Positions 42,915 through 51,950 of a stretch of 64,000 nt of DNA are shown one piece after another; position 1 is the stretch's first letter, and each line of letters begins with the position of its first letter. The notes beneath the pieces are model-generated. The model was given only the letters and a program-made list of their open reading frames with translations. It was not told the origin of the DNA and ran no database searches. Location: the NCBI GenBank assembly GCA_050250755.1, contig JBFWOB010000020.1, forward strand, positions 1 to 64,000, given 5' to 3'. Position numbers and translations under genes: made by a program. This DNA comes from Ga0077555 sp050250755. GTDB lineage: Bacteria > Pseudomonadota > Alphaproteobacteria > Rhizobiales > Hyphomicrobiaceae.

Positions 42915-43772
42915 GTGTCCAAGAGCGGCGTGCGCCGGCTCGGTTTCGCAGCATTGATCCTCTCCGTCAGCGTTGGCCAGGCCAGCGCACAAAGCTCTGC
43001 GCCGCTGCCTTGCGCACTCGAGCCAGGGCCGACACGCGCGGTTGCTGCAGTCATCGACGGCGACAGCGTGCGTCTCGATGATGCGATCGAAGTGCGATTG
43101 CTGGGTGTGTTGGCGCCTCGAGTGCGTGACGGCGGCGCGTCGTCGACGTTGGCACCTTGGCCCCCGGCGGCCGATGCGCGCAAGGCATTGGAAGCGCTCG
43201 TTGGTGGGCGAAGCGTCGCGCTTGCATTCGCGGGACCGCACACCGACAGATACGGCCGTGTTCTTGCACATTTGTTCGTCGACGTCGATCATCAGCAGAT
43301 TTGGGTGCAGGGATGGCTGGTCGAACACGGACAAGCTCGCGCCCATGCGTTGCCCCGACGGTTGAACCCGTGCCATGCGGCGCTCGTTGCACTCGAACGC
43401 CGGGCACGCGTTGCCGGGCGTGGGCTGTGGTCACATGCGGCCTATCAAGTGCGCCCCGGCGATCGCCCGAGTGAGCTCACGCGCTATCGAAACTCATTTC
43501 AGCTTGTTCGCGGCCGAATTGAACGGACCCGGCTCACGCAGGGCCTCACGATTCTGGAGTTCGCCAGTGGGGAGAAAGCGCCGGCACCGGAAGGACGATC
43601 GCAATGGGACGCGTTTCATGTGGTCTGGCGACGGCGGGAGACGGATAAGCTTCGGTTGCCCGTTGCGAACACGCTCGTGGGGCGCAATGTGCTTGTCAGG
43701 GGATGGATCGGAAACCACCGGGGTCCGGAGGTCGAGCTTGTCGCGGCTGGCCAGCTCGAGTTCGAAGACTGA
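42915..43772 (+). CDS. Exported thermonuclease-like (SNase) protein with lost catalytic residues
   Basis: A 285-residue protein. A signal peptide covers RLGFAALILSVSVGQASAQ. The SNase domain has VIDGDSVRLDDAIEVRLLGV with the DGD metal site at 48-50 and Arg61, and HTDRYGRVLAHLFV with Arg115. Where staphylococcal nuclease has Asp and Glu in a VDTPE-type turn, this one has VLAPRV, so the two acidic catalytic residues are replaced by Leu66 and Arg69. It may bind nucleic acid without cutting it. It starts at GTG 42915, five bases after the SDR-like stop codon. A terminator follows at 43797. Confidence 0.85.
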   Translation: MSKSGVRRLGFAALILSVSVGQASAQSSAPLPCALEPGPTRAVAAVIDGDSVRLDDAIEVRLLGVLAPRVRDGGASSTLAPWPPAADARKALEALVGGRSVALAFAGPHTDRYGRVLAHLFVDVDHQQIWVQGWLVEHGQARAHALPRRLNPCHAALVALERRARVAGRGLWSHAAYQVRPGDRPSELTRYRNSFQLVRGRIERTRLTQGLTILEFASGEKAPAPEGRSQWDAFHVVWRRRETDKLRLPVANTLVGRNVLVRGWIGNHRGPEVELVAAGQLEFED

Positions 43773-43796
43773 GTTTCGTTGCTGCTCCACATAGCG

Positions 43797-43834
43797 AAAA
43801 GGCGCCGCTCCCACTCGGGTCGCGGCGCCTTTTT
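43797..43834. terminator. Bidirectional terminator between nuclease-like gene and carD
   Basis: AAAAGGCGCCGC (43797-43808) pairs with GCGGCGCCTTTTT (43822-43834), giving a T-run on the plus strand and, from AAAA, a T-run on the minus strand. It lies 24 bases past the plus-strand stop codon and 50 bases past the carD stop codon on the minus strand, as expected for convergent genes. Confidence 0.9.
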
Positions 43835-43883
43835 CATTTGCTCCTCACGCACGAAGGATAGACGCGCCGTTGGCGTGTCACTT

Positions 43884-44843
43884 TCAAGCGGCTTTGACCT
43901 CGCCGCCCGCACCCTCGGCCTGCTCCTCGGCAGTTCGCCGGCCACGAGCACTCTTGGCCAGCACCTCGGTGATCCGCTGCATAGCGCCACGCTCGTCGGA
44001 CCGGTCAACCGCCGCAAGCTCGCGCGACATCCGGTCGAGAGCCGCCTCGTAAAGCTGACGCTCGGAGTAGGACTGCTCGGGCTGTGCGTCACTGCGGTAG
44101 AGATCGCGAACAACCTCGGCAATCGCGACGAGATCACCGGAATTGATCTTCGCTTCGTACTCCTGTGCGCGGCGGCTCCACATGGTGCGCTTGATGCGCG
44201 CCTTGCCCTTCAGCGTGTCCATCGCCTTCTTGAGCACGCCGTCCTCGGCGAGCTTGCGCATGCCGACGCTCGCGAGCTTCGATGTCGGAACGCGCAGTGT
44301 CATCTTGTCCTTGTCGAACTCGATCACAAACAGTTCGAGCGAAATTCCGGCGATCTCCTGCTCTTCGATGCCGATAATGCGGCCGACGCCGTGCGCCGGA
44401 TAAACGATCAGCTCGTTGGTCTTGAAGCCATGCCGTGTTGTGATGGGCTTCTTGGGATCGGCGGCGGTCGCGGCAGGTACTGCCGGCGTCGAAGGCTTTG
44501 CAGCCGCCTTGGCCGGGACGCTTGCCGTCAACCGCTGCTCGGCTTGCTTCGCACCTTCTGCTGGCATGGCGCGCTGCTGCATTGCCTGCGGCGGGCGCGG
44601 CACCACTGGCGCAGCCTTAACAACATCTAGCTTTGCAGTTTTCATCGCGGGAGCGGCGGCGGCCTTTACACTGGTCTTTGCTGAATCCTTGACTTTCGCC
44701 GTTGCAGTCTTAGCACCCTTGCTCACGGCAGCTTTCACAGTATTAGCCGGTGGGGACTTAGTGGGCGCCTTGGTAGACTTGGACTTCAATGACTCGGCCT
44801 TCGCAGCAGCAGTTTTCGGCGGCAGCTTGGTCTTCTTGGTCAT
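43884..44843 (-). CDS. carD: CarD family transcription factor with long basic N-terminal extension
   Basis: A 319-residue CarD-type protein. The CarD_CdnL/TRCF RNA-polymerase-interacting domain starts near residue 139 (FKTNELIVYPAHGVGRIIGIE) and continues with LFVIEFDKDKMTLRVPTSKL and the helical DNA-contact domain (LYEAALDRMSRELAAVDRSD). CarD binds the RNA polymerase beta subunit and helps open promoters. The first 137 residues are mostly Lys, Ala, Pro, Thr and Ser (TKKTKLPPKTAAAKAESLK; KAPTKSPPANTVKAAV), like a histone H1-like tail. Many alphaproteobacterial CarD proteins are shorter. Gene order next to fdxA is conserved in alphaproteobacteria. Confidence 0.93.
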   Translation of the reverse strand: MTKKTKLPPKTAAAKAESLKSKSTKAPTKSPPANTVKAAVSKGAKTATAKVKDSAKTSVKAAAAPAMKTAKLDVVKAAPVVPRPPQAMQQRAMPAEGAKQAEQRLTASVPAKAAAKPSTPAVPAATAADPKKPITTRHGFKTNELIVYPAHGVGRIIGIEEQEIAGISLELFVIEFDKDKMTLRVPTSKLASVGMRKLAEDGVLKKAMDTLKGKARIKRTMWSRRAQEYEAKINSGDLVAIAEVVRDLYRSDAQPEQSYSERQLYEAALDRMSRELAAVDRSDERGAMQRITEVLAKSARGRRTAEEQAEGAGGEVKAA

Positions 44844-45302
44844 TGCTTTCTACGCTCCGTCAGCCCAACCTTCGCTGCCAAAATCGGCAGCAGGATTTTG
44901 CGACGCCCCAAGCGGGGCGCTCACAATCGATCGCGCTAGCAACCCGTCAGGTCGCTGCGCGTTGTTCCCCGTTTAGGCGTACCGCGGTCTCCCGTGGTGC
45001 GCGACCCCGAACTCCGGATGTCTTTGATGATTCAGTGCTGCCGCTTCGGTGGATGTCGTCACCTCGTTGGCGACCTTTCTGTGTAGATCGCCAATCTGAA
45101 CGGAACGCATCACCTATGTCCTGCGCGTGCGAGCGAATGATGGGCGTCGAACTGGCGGCGCCACTCATCAACAAATGCACTATAACAGAATTTTCATCGC
45201 GAATGAAGCCGTCGCGCACAGGTTCGTGCAAAGAAGTCGTGAAACGACCTTAACCCGCGGCGTAAGTCGCGAATACGATCGTAGTCAATCTTGGTGAATG
45301 GC
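44844..45302. other. Intergenic region between carD and fdxA
   Basis: 459 bases with no supported gene. A minus-strand open frame at 44947-45231 reads as mixed polar residues without family character, and others are short. I see no clear hairpin with a T-run. The carD promoter should lie in its left half, since carD reads from 44843 leftwards. Confidence 0.45.
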
Positions 45303-45641
45303 CTAGTCGCCCTCGCCGGGTTCTGCGGAGAAGTACTTCTCAAACTTGCCCTGTTCATCGCGAAATTCGTCAGCGTCCGGAGGTGCCGGCTTTTTCGCGG
45401 TAATGTTCGGCCAAGTCTCGGAGTATTCACGGTTAAGCCCGAGCCATCGCTCGAGGCCCGGCTCGGTATCCGGCTTGATTGCTTCCGCTGGGCACTCGGG
45501 TTCGCACACGCCGCAGTCGATGCACTCGTCAGGGTGAATGACGAGCATATTCTGCCCTTCATAGAAACAATCAACCGGGCACACCTCGACGCAATCCGTA
45601 TACTTGCACTTTATGCAAAGATCAGTGACGACGTAGGTCAT
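45303..45641 (-). CDS. fdxA: Seven-iron ferredoxin FdxA
   Basis: A 112-residue ferredoxin with two iron-sulfur clusters. The start MTYVVTDLCIKCKYTDCVEV gives Cys9, Cys12 and Cys17; CPVDC follows with Cys21 and Cys25. The second cluster motif is CIDCGVCEPECP with Cys40, Cys43, Cys46 and Cys50. This spacing is the FdxA type with one 3Fe-4S and one 4Fe-4S cluster, carrying electrons in the cytoplasm. The acidic C-terminal tail is usual in alphaproteobacteria. The gene lies in the conserved order helicase / S4 protein / fdxA / carD. Confidence 0.96.
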   Translation of the reverse strand: MTYVVTDLCIKCKYTDCVEVCPVDCFYEGQNMLVIHPDECIDCGVCEPECPAEAIKPDTEPGLERWLGLNREYSETWPNITAKKPAPPDADEFRDEQGKFEKYFSAEPGEGD

Positions 45642-45834
45642 TTATCTTGTCCCGGCCCATGACATGCGTCGCGTCGATCTGCCCGTGCCGACCTTCCGTG
45701 GCGATGCCGTATTGCTTATCCTTGGATTGCACGACGTTGCCTCGGAGAGAAGTGGGGCGTGGAGCCGCCCGTCAGTATGTCGCAATCTCGACGAATGTAG
45801 CATTAATCCGTTCGTTAGTGCGCCATTGGCTTCG

Positions 45835-46248
45835 CTAGTCTTCCGCTTCGCGCAGTCTATCGAGGGCACGCCGATCACGCTTCGTCGGTCGGCCTGTGCC
45901 TTGGATGCGGCCGCCATCAGCCATTTCCGTAGCGGCGGCATCAACAGATTTAGGCGGTGTCAAATCTCTATAGAGCGCCTGCGCCTCGGCCGGCGGTCCT
46001 CTCCGATTGCCCGCAGCGACGATCTCCAGAACGCGCACGTGGGCACCGACCGACACGGTTATCACGTCGCCTGGCTTAACGGATTGACTTGGCTTGACGA
46101 TACGCTCGCGGTTTACGCGCACCCGACCGTCCGTAACCAATCCCGCTGCAAGGGTTCTCGTGCGGATCACACGTGCGAACCAGAGCCACTTGTCGAGACG
46201 CTGGGCGCCCGCGGACAAGCGGCTGTGGTTCGCGTGATCGTCGGCCAT
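45835..46248 (-). CDS. S4-domain RNA-binding protein (Hsp15/HslR-like)
   Basis: A 137-residue RNA-binding protein. The S4 fold is RLDKWLWFARVIRTRTLAAGLVTDGRVRVNRERIVKPSQSVKPGDVITV, which matches HslR/Hsp15 proteins that bind stalled 50S ribosomal subunits with nascent chains. The C-terminus is basic (GRPTKRDRRALDRLREAED). The helicase stop codon TAA touches this gene's ATG directly (TAAATG), so the helicase and this protein are translationally coupled. Confidence 0.93.
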   Translation of the reverse strand: MADDHANHSRLSAGAQRLDKWLWFARVIRTRTLAAGLVTDGRVRVNRERIVKPSQSVKPGDVITVSVGAHVRVLEIVAAGNRRGPPAEAQALYRDLTPPKSVDAAATEMADGGRIQGTGRPTKRDRRALDRLREAED

Positions 46249-49200
46249 TTATGAGCTCGGCGTTTTGCTGCTCTTCTCGAGTTGCTGCTTGAGGGCGCTC
46301 AGCGCAGCGAACGGCGAATCGGGATCCGGTCCGCCTTTTCGCTGCGGCGCTGCGGTGCTCACGCGCAAGCGCGAGCGATCCTCGCGCCGACGCTGATCGT
46401 CACGCCCCCCTTGCCGGCGACGATCGCCACCGTTGTTGTCGTGTCGGCGATCGGGATGTGCATCGCGGCGACCTTCACCACTGCCTTGCCGCGAGCTACC
46501 CTGCTCCTGATGCGCGCCGTGACGCTGCTCGCCCTGCGGACGATCACGATCGCGATCCCGGTAAGGACGCCGTCCTTGTTGGCCCTGCTGACCGTTCCGC
46601 TGCTCGCGCTGGTCTCGTCCATCGTTTTCGGCGGGAACGGCGCCATCTGCACGACGCTGGCCTTGGCCCTGGCCACGCGCATCGCGACGCGGGCGGCGAT
46701 CCTCACGTTGACGCCGGCGTGGGCGCCATACTTCGATCATCGGCACTTCGGCTTCTGCTTCCGGCTCCGTCTTGGCTTCGGAGACAACGGCATCGGCCTC
46801 CACATTGGGAGAAGCCGGCGTGGCGGGCGTCGGCGCCTCAGCCGTTTCCGATGGTCGAGATTCGACGTCGGACGAAGCCTCGGGCGTGGCAACCGGCTCG
46901 GCGGACGCCATCGTGTCGGCTTCCGCTTCGGCCGCGGCCAATACCGCATCGCCCGTCGTGGTTTGAGGTTCGGCCGACGGCTCCGGCGCGTCCGCAGCGA
47001 CTTCAGCCGAACTCAATGCACCGGCCTCGGGGACGGTGAGGCTCTCCCCTTCGGGCGCCTCCGCAGACACGGCGTCTTCGGCCGTCTCAGTAATTGCTGC
47101 GTCGGGCACGGCTCCGCCGTTCGCGTCCGCTTCTCTCGCTGTGTTCTCGTCGTTATCCGTCACGAGTGACTCTTCACTCGACGCGGTCTCCGATGCGGCG
47201 TTGTCAGACGCCGCGGCCGGCTCGCGCTGCGTTGCGGGACGAGGTCTTGGCGCCGGTCGCATCTCGGAGCGGAAACCGAGAGTCGAAAGCACGGCGCCCA
47301 GCTCAGCAGAGGAGCATCCGAGGATCGACATCATTTCCGGCGTTACCATGAAGCCGCCATCGCCGCTGGAGCCGCGCGGTGGCGTCTGACCGGCCTCGCT
47401 TGCGCGCCAGGACAGGAGTGGCCGAATGGAATCGGCCAGCCGCTCCAACATATCGACACGGATCGCGCGCGGACCGCAGACGTGATAACCGGCCGCGCGA
47501 TAGAATTCCTCCGGTACCGCGGGGTTGATCGCTACGGAGGTGAGACCGGCGCGCGGCGGCTCCGGCAAATCGTCCAGCGACAAACCGACAGCAGCGCCCT
47601 TGTTAAGAGCCCACAGCACGAGCGTTAGCTCGGCGGCGGCTGGCTTCAGAAGCGGCGGCAGGAAGATATTGAAAGCGCCGAAACGAACTCCGTATTTCCG
47701 GAGTTGCGCGCGAGACGGCTGATCGAGCTGGCGCATTTCGTCGGCGACACTATCGCGCTTCACGATGCCGAAGTTTTCAGCGAGGCGAAACGCGATGCCG
47801 CGCGCGAGACCGGTGACGTCCTCCGCGGATTTCAACTCCATCAGAGGCTTCAGACGTTCCGCGGTGATCTCTCCCATCCAGGCATCGAGCCGCTGCTGCA
47901 CCTTCTCCTTGTCGGGAGCGGACAGCTGCTCGTCGGCCAGCACCACGACGGTGGGACGCATCGGATCGTCGCCAGCCTCGAGGCGAGCGATTTCCTCGTC
48001 GCGCCACAAAATGCGGGCGTTACGGGCGAGCTTGAATGCTTCGGTTTTGGCGGCTGCGACACGGCGAGCGCGCATCGCGAACTCTTTCGAGAGCACGTGA
48101 GCTGCGGCGCCCCTCGATGCCTTGCCATGGACGCCCGTCGCGTCGGACTGGGTGTCCGGCCAGAAGCGGAAACCTTTGAGGCGGCCAACGTAATGATTCT
48201 CGACGGTCACGCTGCCGTCGGATGCGATGTCGGCGGTCATGTCCTGCTTGTCGCGCAGTCCCTTCATCAGTGCGCTGGTCTTGCGATCAACGAAGCGCTG
48301 CGTGAGTTGCTCGTGCAGAGCGTCCGACAGGCTATCCTCAATGGCACGCGTGCGCTCTTGCCAATGGTTCGGATCGCGCAGCCACTCCGCCCGATTAGAG
48401 ACGAAGGTCCACGTGCGAATGTGCGCGATGCGGTTCGCAAGCGTATCGATATCGCCATCCGTGCGATCTGCCTGGGCGACTTGGTTGGCGAACCAGTCCT
48501 CCGGAATCTGCTGATCGGGGCTCATTAGGAAACCATAGAGCTGGGCCACCAGCTCGGCATGGTTCTGCGCGGAAATCTTGCGATAGTCGGGGATCTGGCA
48601 GACGTCCCATAGCGTCGAGACAGCAGCCGTTCCCACGGCCTTATCGGCGATCGTTGAATCGCCTGACAACGTCTCGAGCGCGGTCACGTCGTCGGCCATC
48701 CTGGCGCGCTGCAGGCGTTGCTCGCGCGGCATCTCGCGCAAGCTTTCACGCAGGCGATCGAGCGAGGAAAATTCGAGATTGCGATTGCGCCACTGGAGGA
48801 CGCGCACCGTATCGAACATGTGCGTCTCGAGGCGCTCGATCAGGTCCGCATCGAAGGGCTGCACGTCGGCCGTCACGCCGAAAGTGCCGTCATTGAGATG
48901 GCGGCCGGCTCGGCCGGCAATCTGTCCTAGCTCGCCGGCCGTTAGATCCCGGTTCTGGTGGCCGTCAAACTTGCGCGCGGCGGCGAATGCAACGTGGTCG
49001 ACATCCAGATTGAGACCCATCCCGATCGCGTCAGTCGCGACCAGATAGTCGACGTCACCGTTCTGATAGAGGGCGACCTGGGCGTTTCGCGTACGAGGCG
49101 ACAGAGCGCCCAGCACGACCGCAGCGCCGCCGAGCTGGCGGCGGATCAGCTCGGCGATCGAATAGACCTCAGCCGCCGAGAAGGCGACGATGGCCGATCG

Positions 49201-49740
49201 CTTGGGAAGGCGCGTGATCTTCTTCTGGCCCGCATAGCTGATCTTCGAAAGGCGGGGGCGGGAGATGAAATTGGCGTCAGGGATCAGCTCGCTGATCGCC
49301 TCGCGCATGGTGCCCGCGCCGAGGAGCAGCGTCTCGGACCGGCCCCGGGCATGCAGCAAGCGGTCGGTGAAGACATGGCCGCGATCGAGATCGGCGGCGA
49401 GCTGTATCTCGTCGACGGCCAGAAAATCGACATCTACGCCGCGCGGCATCGCCTCGACGGTCGAGACCCAGTAGCGTGGGTTGTCAGGCTTGATCTTTTC
49501 CTCGCCGGTCACGAGCGCCACCGCCGACGGGCCAACCCGCGCGACGATCTTGTCGTAGACCTCTCGCGCAAGAAGCCGCAGCGGCAAGCCGATCATGCCG
49601 GACTGATGCCCAAGCATGCGCTCGATCGCGAGATGTGTCTTGCCTGTATTCGTGGGGCCGAGAACGGCCGTCACGTTACGGATACGGTGCTGAAACGCCA
49701 ATGCCCTCTCCCTCGAAACCGAGGCTTGCCCGCGAGGCAT
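46249..49740 (-). CDS. Suv3-like RNA helicase with long acidic and basic C-terminal tails
   Basis: A 1163-residue DExH-type helicase. Walker A GPTNTGKT is at residues 28-35, the motif II analogue DEIQ at 110-113, and motif VI GQIAGRAGRH near 290. The order GPTNTGKTH, LPLRLLAREVYDK and the Suv3 C-terminal region (SSAELGAVLSTLGF near 860) match the Suv3/mitochondrial degradosome helicase family. Residues about 875-1015 are rich in Ala, Glu, Ser and Thr and probably unfolded. The last 150 residues are rich in Arg, Gln, Gly and Asp (GQGQGQRRADG; RRPYRDRDRDRPQGEQR), like RNA-binding RGG tails. ATG 49740 is chosen; an upstream open frame to 49812 has no family character. Confidence 0.92.
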   Translation of the reverse strand: MPRGQASVSRERALAFQHRIRNVTAVLGPTNTGKTHLAIERMLGHQSGMIGLPLRLLAREVYDKIVARVGPSAVALVTGEEKIKPDNPRYWVSTVEAMPRGVDVDFLAVDEIQLAADLDRGHVFTDRLLHARGRSETLLLGAGTMREAISELIPDANFISRPRLSKISYAGQKKITRLPKRSAIVAFSAAEVYSIAELIRRQLGGAAVVLGALSPRTRNAQVALYQNGDVDYLVATDAIGMGLNLDVDHVAFAAARKFDGHQNRDLTAGELGQIAGRAGRHLNDGTFGVTADVQPFDADLIERLETHMFDTVRVLQWRNRNLEFSSLDRLRESLREMPREQRLQRARMADDVTALETLSGDSTIADKAVGTAAVSTLWDVCQIPDYRKISAQNHAELVAQLYGFLMSPDQQIPEDWFANQVAQADRTDGDIDTLANRIAHIRTWTFVSNRAEWLRDPNHWQERTRAIEDSLSDALHEQLTQRFVDRKTSALMKGLRDKQDMTADIASDGSVTVENHYVGRLKGFRFWPDTQSDATGVHGKASRGAAAHVLSKEFAMRARRVAAAKTEAFKLARNARILWRDEEIARLEAGDDPMRPTVVVLADEQLSAPDKEKVQQRLDAWMGEITAERLKPLMELKSAEDVTGLARGIAFRLAENFGIVKRDSVADEMRQLDQPSRAQLRKYGVRFGAFNIFLPPLLKPAAAELTLVLWALNKGAAVGLSLDDLPEPPRAGLTSVAINPAVPEEFYRAAGYHVCGPRAIRVDMLERLADSIRPLLSWRASEAGQTPPRGSSGDGGFMVTPEMMSILGCSSAELGAVLSTLGFRSEMRPAPRPRPATQREPAAASDNAASETASSEESLVTDNDENTAREADANGGAVPDAAITETAEDAVSAEAPEGESLTVPEAGALSSAEVAADAPEPSAEPQTTTGDAVLAAAEAEADTMASAEPVATPEASSDVESRPSETAEAPTPATPASPNVEADAVVSEAKTEPEAEAEVPMIEVWRPRRRQREDRRPRRDARGQGQGQRRADGAVPAENDGRDQREQRNGQQGQQGRRPYRDRDRDRPQGEQRHGAHQEQGSSRQGSGEGRRDAHPDRRHDNNGGDRRRQGGRDDQRRREDRSRLRVSTAAPQRKGGPDPDSPFAALSALKQQLEKSSKTPSS

Positions 49741-49880
49741 GGCAAAGCCTTGGCCCGCAATCAAGCGAACTCTGCGCCGAGAGCGGGAACAAATCCAGAA
49801 ATTGGTTGGCAAGATACCGATCAGGCGGCCCTTGGGCCACTCTCAGCACCGATGTGGGTGTCGGAAGACCGCTAGGCGGG

Positions 49881-50738
49881 TCAGTGCGTGAGCGCAATCT
49901 GCTCGCTGTGGGTAACGATATTGATCCGCTCGGCCGTCAGGGTCGCGGAGCCGGCGATCGTCGGTATGGAAATCTGATAGGGCACGTGGATCGCGGCGCT
50001 TGGAACGGGCCGAAACGCGATCTCGATGCCATCGGTCGAGGCCATATGCTTTGTCTCAGCGGACATGCGATGGCCGGCGACCGGGACAAAGCGAACGCGG
50101 CAAACGACTGCAACGCCCGGCTGGCCGCTTGGGCGCGCCTCGCCCACGGCCTGCTGGCGGAGGTATGAGAAGGCCAGATCGAACCGCTGCTTCCCATCGA
50201 ACACCGGTACGCGCTTGCTACAGGGGTTGCCAGTGGTCGTGCGGCTGATCGCGAGCACGGCGCTCAGAGGATCGAGCACCGCCTTCAGGTCGGCGTCGCG
50301 CAGCGCCACGGTGTCGGGCTCGGGAGGTATCGGAGGCAACGCCGATATGCTGGTCACATTACCCTGCCGGAAGCCGAGCTTGATCGAGCCCTTCTTGCCG
50401 ATGCCGTTGAAGTCAAACGTGTATCCGGCCGGACGGGGGCCTGCGTTCCCGAGGCTGCCCGAGCTGCGCGTCGCGCCTTCCCACTTGAAGGCGCCGAGAA
50501 GAGCCGAAAGTTGCGCATCGCCGTGCACGGTGTAATTCGAGCCCGAAATGTCCGCGTGGAACTCGAACTTTCCGATATCGAAGCCATTGAAGGCGACACG
50601 ATAAGTTGCATCCACCCTGCTCGGCCATGGCTCTGCGCTAACCGGGGAAGCGGCGATGACCAGAATGGCAGCGGTTGTGACGGCAGCGAGTGCTGCAGAA
50701 CGAGCGCGCCCTTCGGACGGCTTCAGCTTCGAGTACAT
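49881..50738 (-). CDS. DUF3108 domain protein, exported
   Basis: A 285-residue exported protein. After a short basic start (MYSKLKPSEGRARSAALAAV) the hydrophobic signal segment AAVTTAAILVIAASPVSAEP is followed by the DUF3108 fold: YRVAFNGFDIGKFEFHADIS, YTVHGDAQLSALLGAFKWEG, GYTFDFNGIGKKGSIKLGF. These are lipid-binding-like beta barrels of the periplasm with unknown ligands. Many alphaproteobacteria place this gene near the ribosomal protein L28 gene; none is present here. The open frame extends to 50864 but the Met at 50738 gives the expected signal peptide. Confidence 0.85.
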   Translation of the reverse strand: MYSKLKPSEGRARSAALAAVTTAAILVIAASPVSAEPWPSRVDATYRVAFNGFDIGKFEFHADISGSNYTVHGDAQLSALLGAFKWEGATRSSGSLGNAGPRPAGYTFDFNGIGKKGSIKLGFRQGNVTSISALPPIPPEPDTVALRDADLKAVLDPLSAVLAISRTTTGNPCSKRVPVFDGKQRFDLAFSYLRQQAVGEARPSGQPGVAVVCRVRFVPVAGHRMSAETKHMASTDGIEIAFRPVPSAAIHVPYQISIPTIAGSATLTAERINIVTHSEQIALTH

Positions 50739-51015
50739 GACGCAGGGCTTCCGACGCTGGCGAGCTGGACACTGCCGCGCGGGCCGCGGATTGCCCGAAG
50801 CCGACACGGTTTTCCCCGTCGCAATGCCTAAGATGGCAATACGACCAATGTGTGGTTCGGTCATGATCGCCGGGTTTACTTAACAAGCGGTAGACGGGCG
50901 TGCCGTTCGCGGGCGACGCGCAGCCGGATTATTGCCAGGCGCAGCGCACAGCATCCTTGCACCGCGACGCAGGCTATGGCTCGTTTGACCGGACATATGA
51001 GGAGGAGAGCCCACA

Positions 51016-51795
51016 ATGCGTATGCAGGATAAAATCGGTCTGGTGACGGCAGCCGGCTCGGGCATGGGACGGGCGGGCGCCATTCGCTTTGCCAAGGAAG
51101 GAGCGGCAGTCGGGGTGGCCGATCTCGATGAACACGCGGTGGCCGCGGTCGTCGCCGAGATCAAGGCAGCCGGCGGACGGGCGCACGGCATCGTCGCTGA
51201 TCTGACCAAGGACGAAGACTCGCGACGGGTCGTCGCCGAGACGGCGAAGGCATTCGGTGGCCTCGACTTCGTCTGGAATCATGTCGGCCACCCAGGCCCT
51301 GCCGCATTCGAAGACCTCGATCTCAAGGAATGGGACAACGCCGTAACATTGAACCTGCGGACGGTCCTCATCACCACTGAGGCGGCCATTCCCGAAATGC
51401 GTGCCCGGGCCGGCGGCGCGTTGCTCTACACGGCGTCGACCTCAGGCATTTCGGGATCGCAGTTCTCGCCCGTTTACTCTGCAGTCAAGCATGGCGTGAT
51501 CGGACTCGTGCGCGGTCTCGCCAAGCGTTACGCAAAGGAAAAGATCCGCGCGAACGCCATCTGCCCAGGTCCGATCGATACGCCCATGCTTCGCGTGTTC
51601 GTCGCGCGTCCGGACCAGCAGTCGACAATGGGTATGGACAAGGAAGAGCTCGTCAAGAAACGCGCTTACCAGACCCCGATGGGTCGCCCCGGCCAGCCGG
51701 AGGAAGTGTCGAATGCCGCGCTCTTCCTATTGTCGGACGAGGCCTCGTTCGTCACGGGCTCGTTTCTTGCTGTCGACGGTGGCGCAACCTGCTGA
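51016..51795 (+). CDS. SDR family oxidoreductase (first of operon)
   Basis: A 259-residue classical short-chain dehydrogenase. Dinucleotide motif TAAGSGMGRAGA, then the active-site Ser in YTASTSGISG and YSAVK with the catalytic Tyr and Lys, followed by NAICPGPIDTPM. The third motif NNAG is NHVG here. AGGAGGAG eight bases before ATG 51016 is strong. It oxidises or reduces an alcohol or ketone; the substrate is not known. The next two genes on the same strand suggest one pathway. Confidence 0.93.
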   Translation: MRMQDKIGLVTAAGSGMGRAGAIRFAKEGAAVGVADLDEHAVAAVVAEIKAAGGRAHGIVADLTKDEDSRRVVAETAKAFGGLDFVWNHVGHPGPAAFEDLDLKEWDNAVTLNLRTVLITTEAAIPEMRARAGGALLYTASTSGISGSQFSPVYSAVKHGVIGLVRGLAKRYAKEKIRANAICPGPIDTPMLRVFVARPDQQSTMGMDKEELVKKRAYQTPMGRPGQPEEVSNAALFLLSDEASFVTGSFLAVDGGATC

Positions 51796-51950
51796 GTTGC
51801 ACGTTTTGCCGATGTAAGGGGTGACGGCTGTCGGCAATGGATGCACGCGGCCGGCCGCTCCTTTATTGGCTAATCGTCGAAAGCTGGCTTAGCCTTGTCG
51901 CGATAGCAGCGCCCCAAGAGACCAAGCATTTTACATCTGGAGAAACGCCC

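Noticed and set aside
46282..47169. A 295-residue low-complexity open frame on the plus strand
   Set aside because: It mirrors the disordered tail of the helicase; Arg/Leu/Ala/Thr composition is a codon artefact.
48958..49875. A 305-residue open frame on the plus strand
   Set aside because: Antisense to the helicase core motifs. No family character in this frame.
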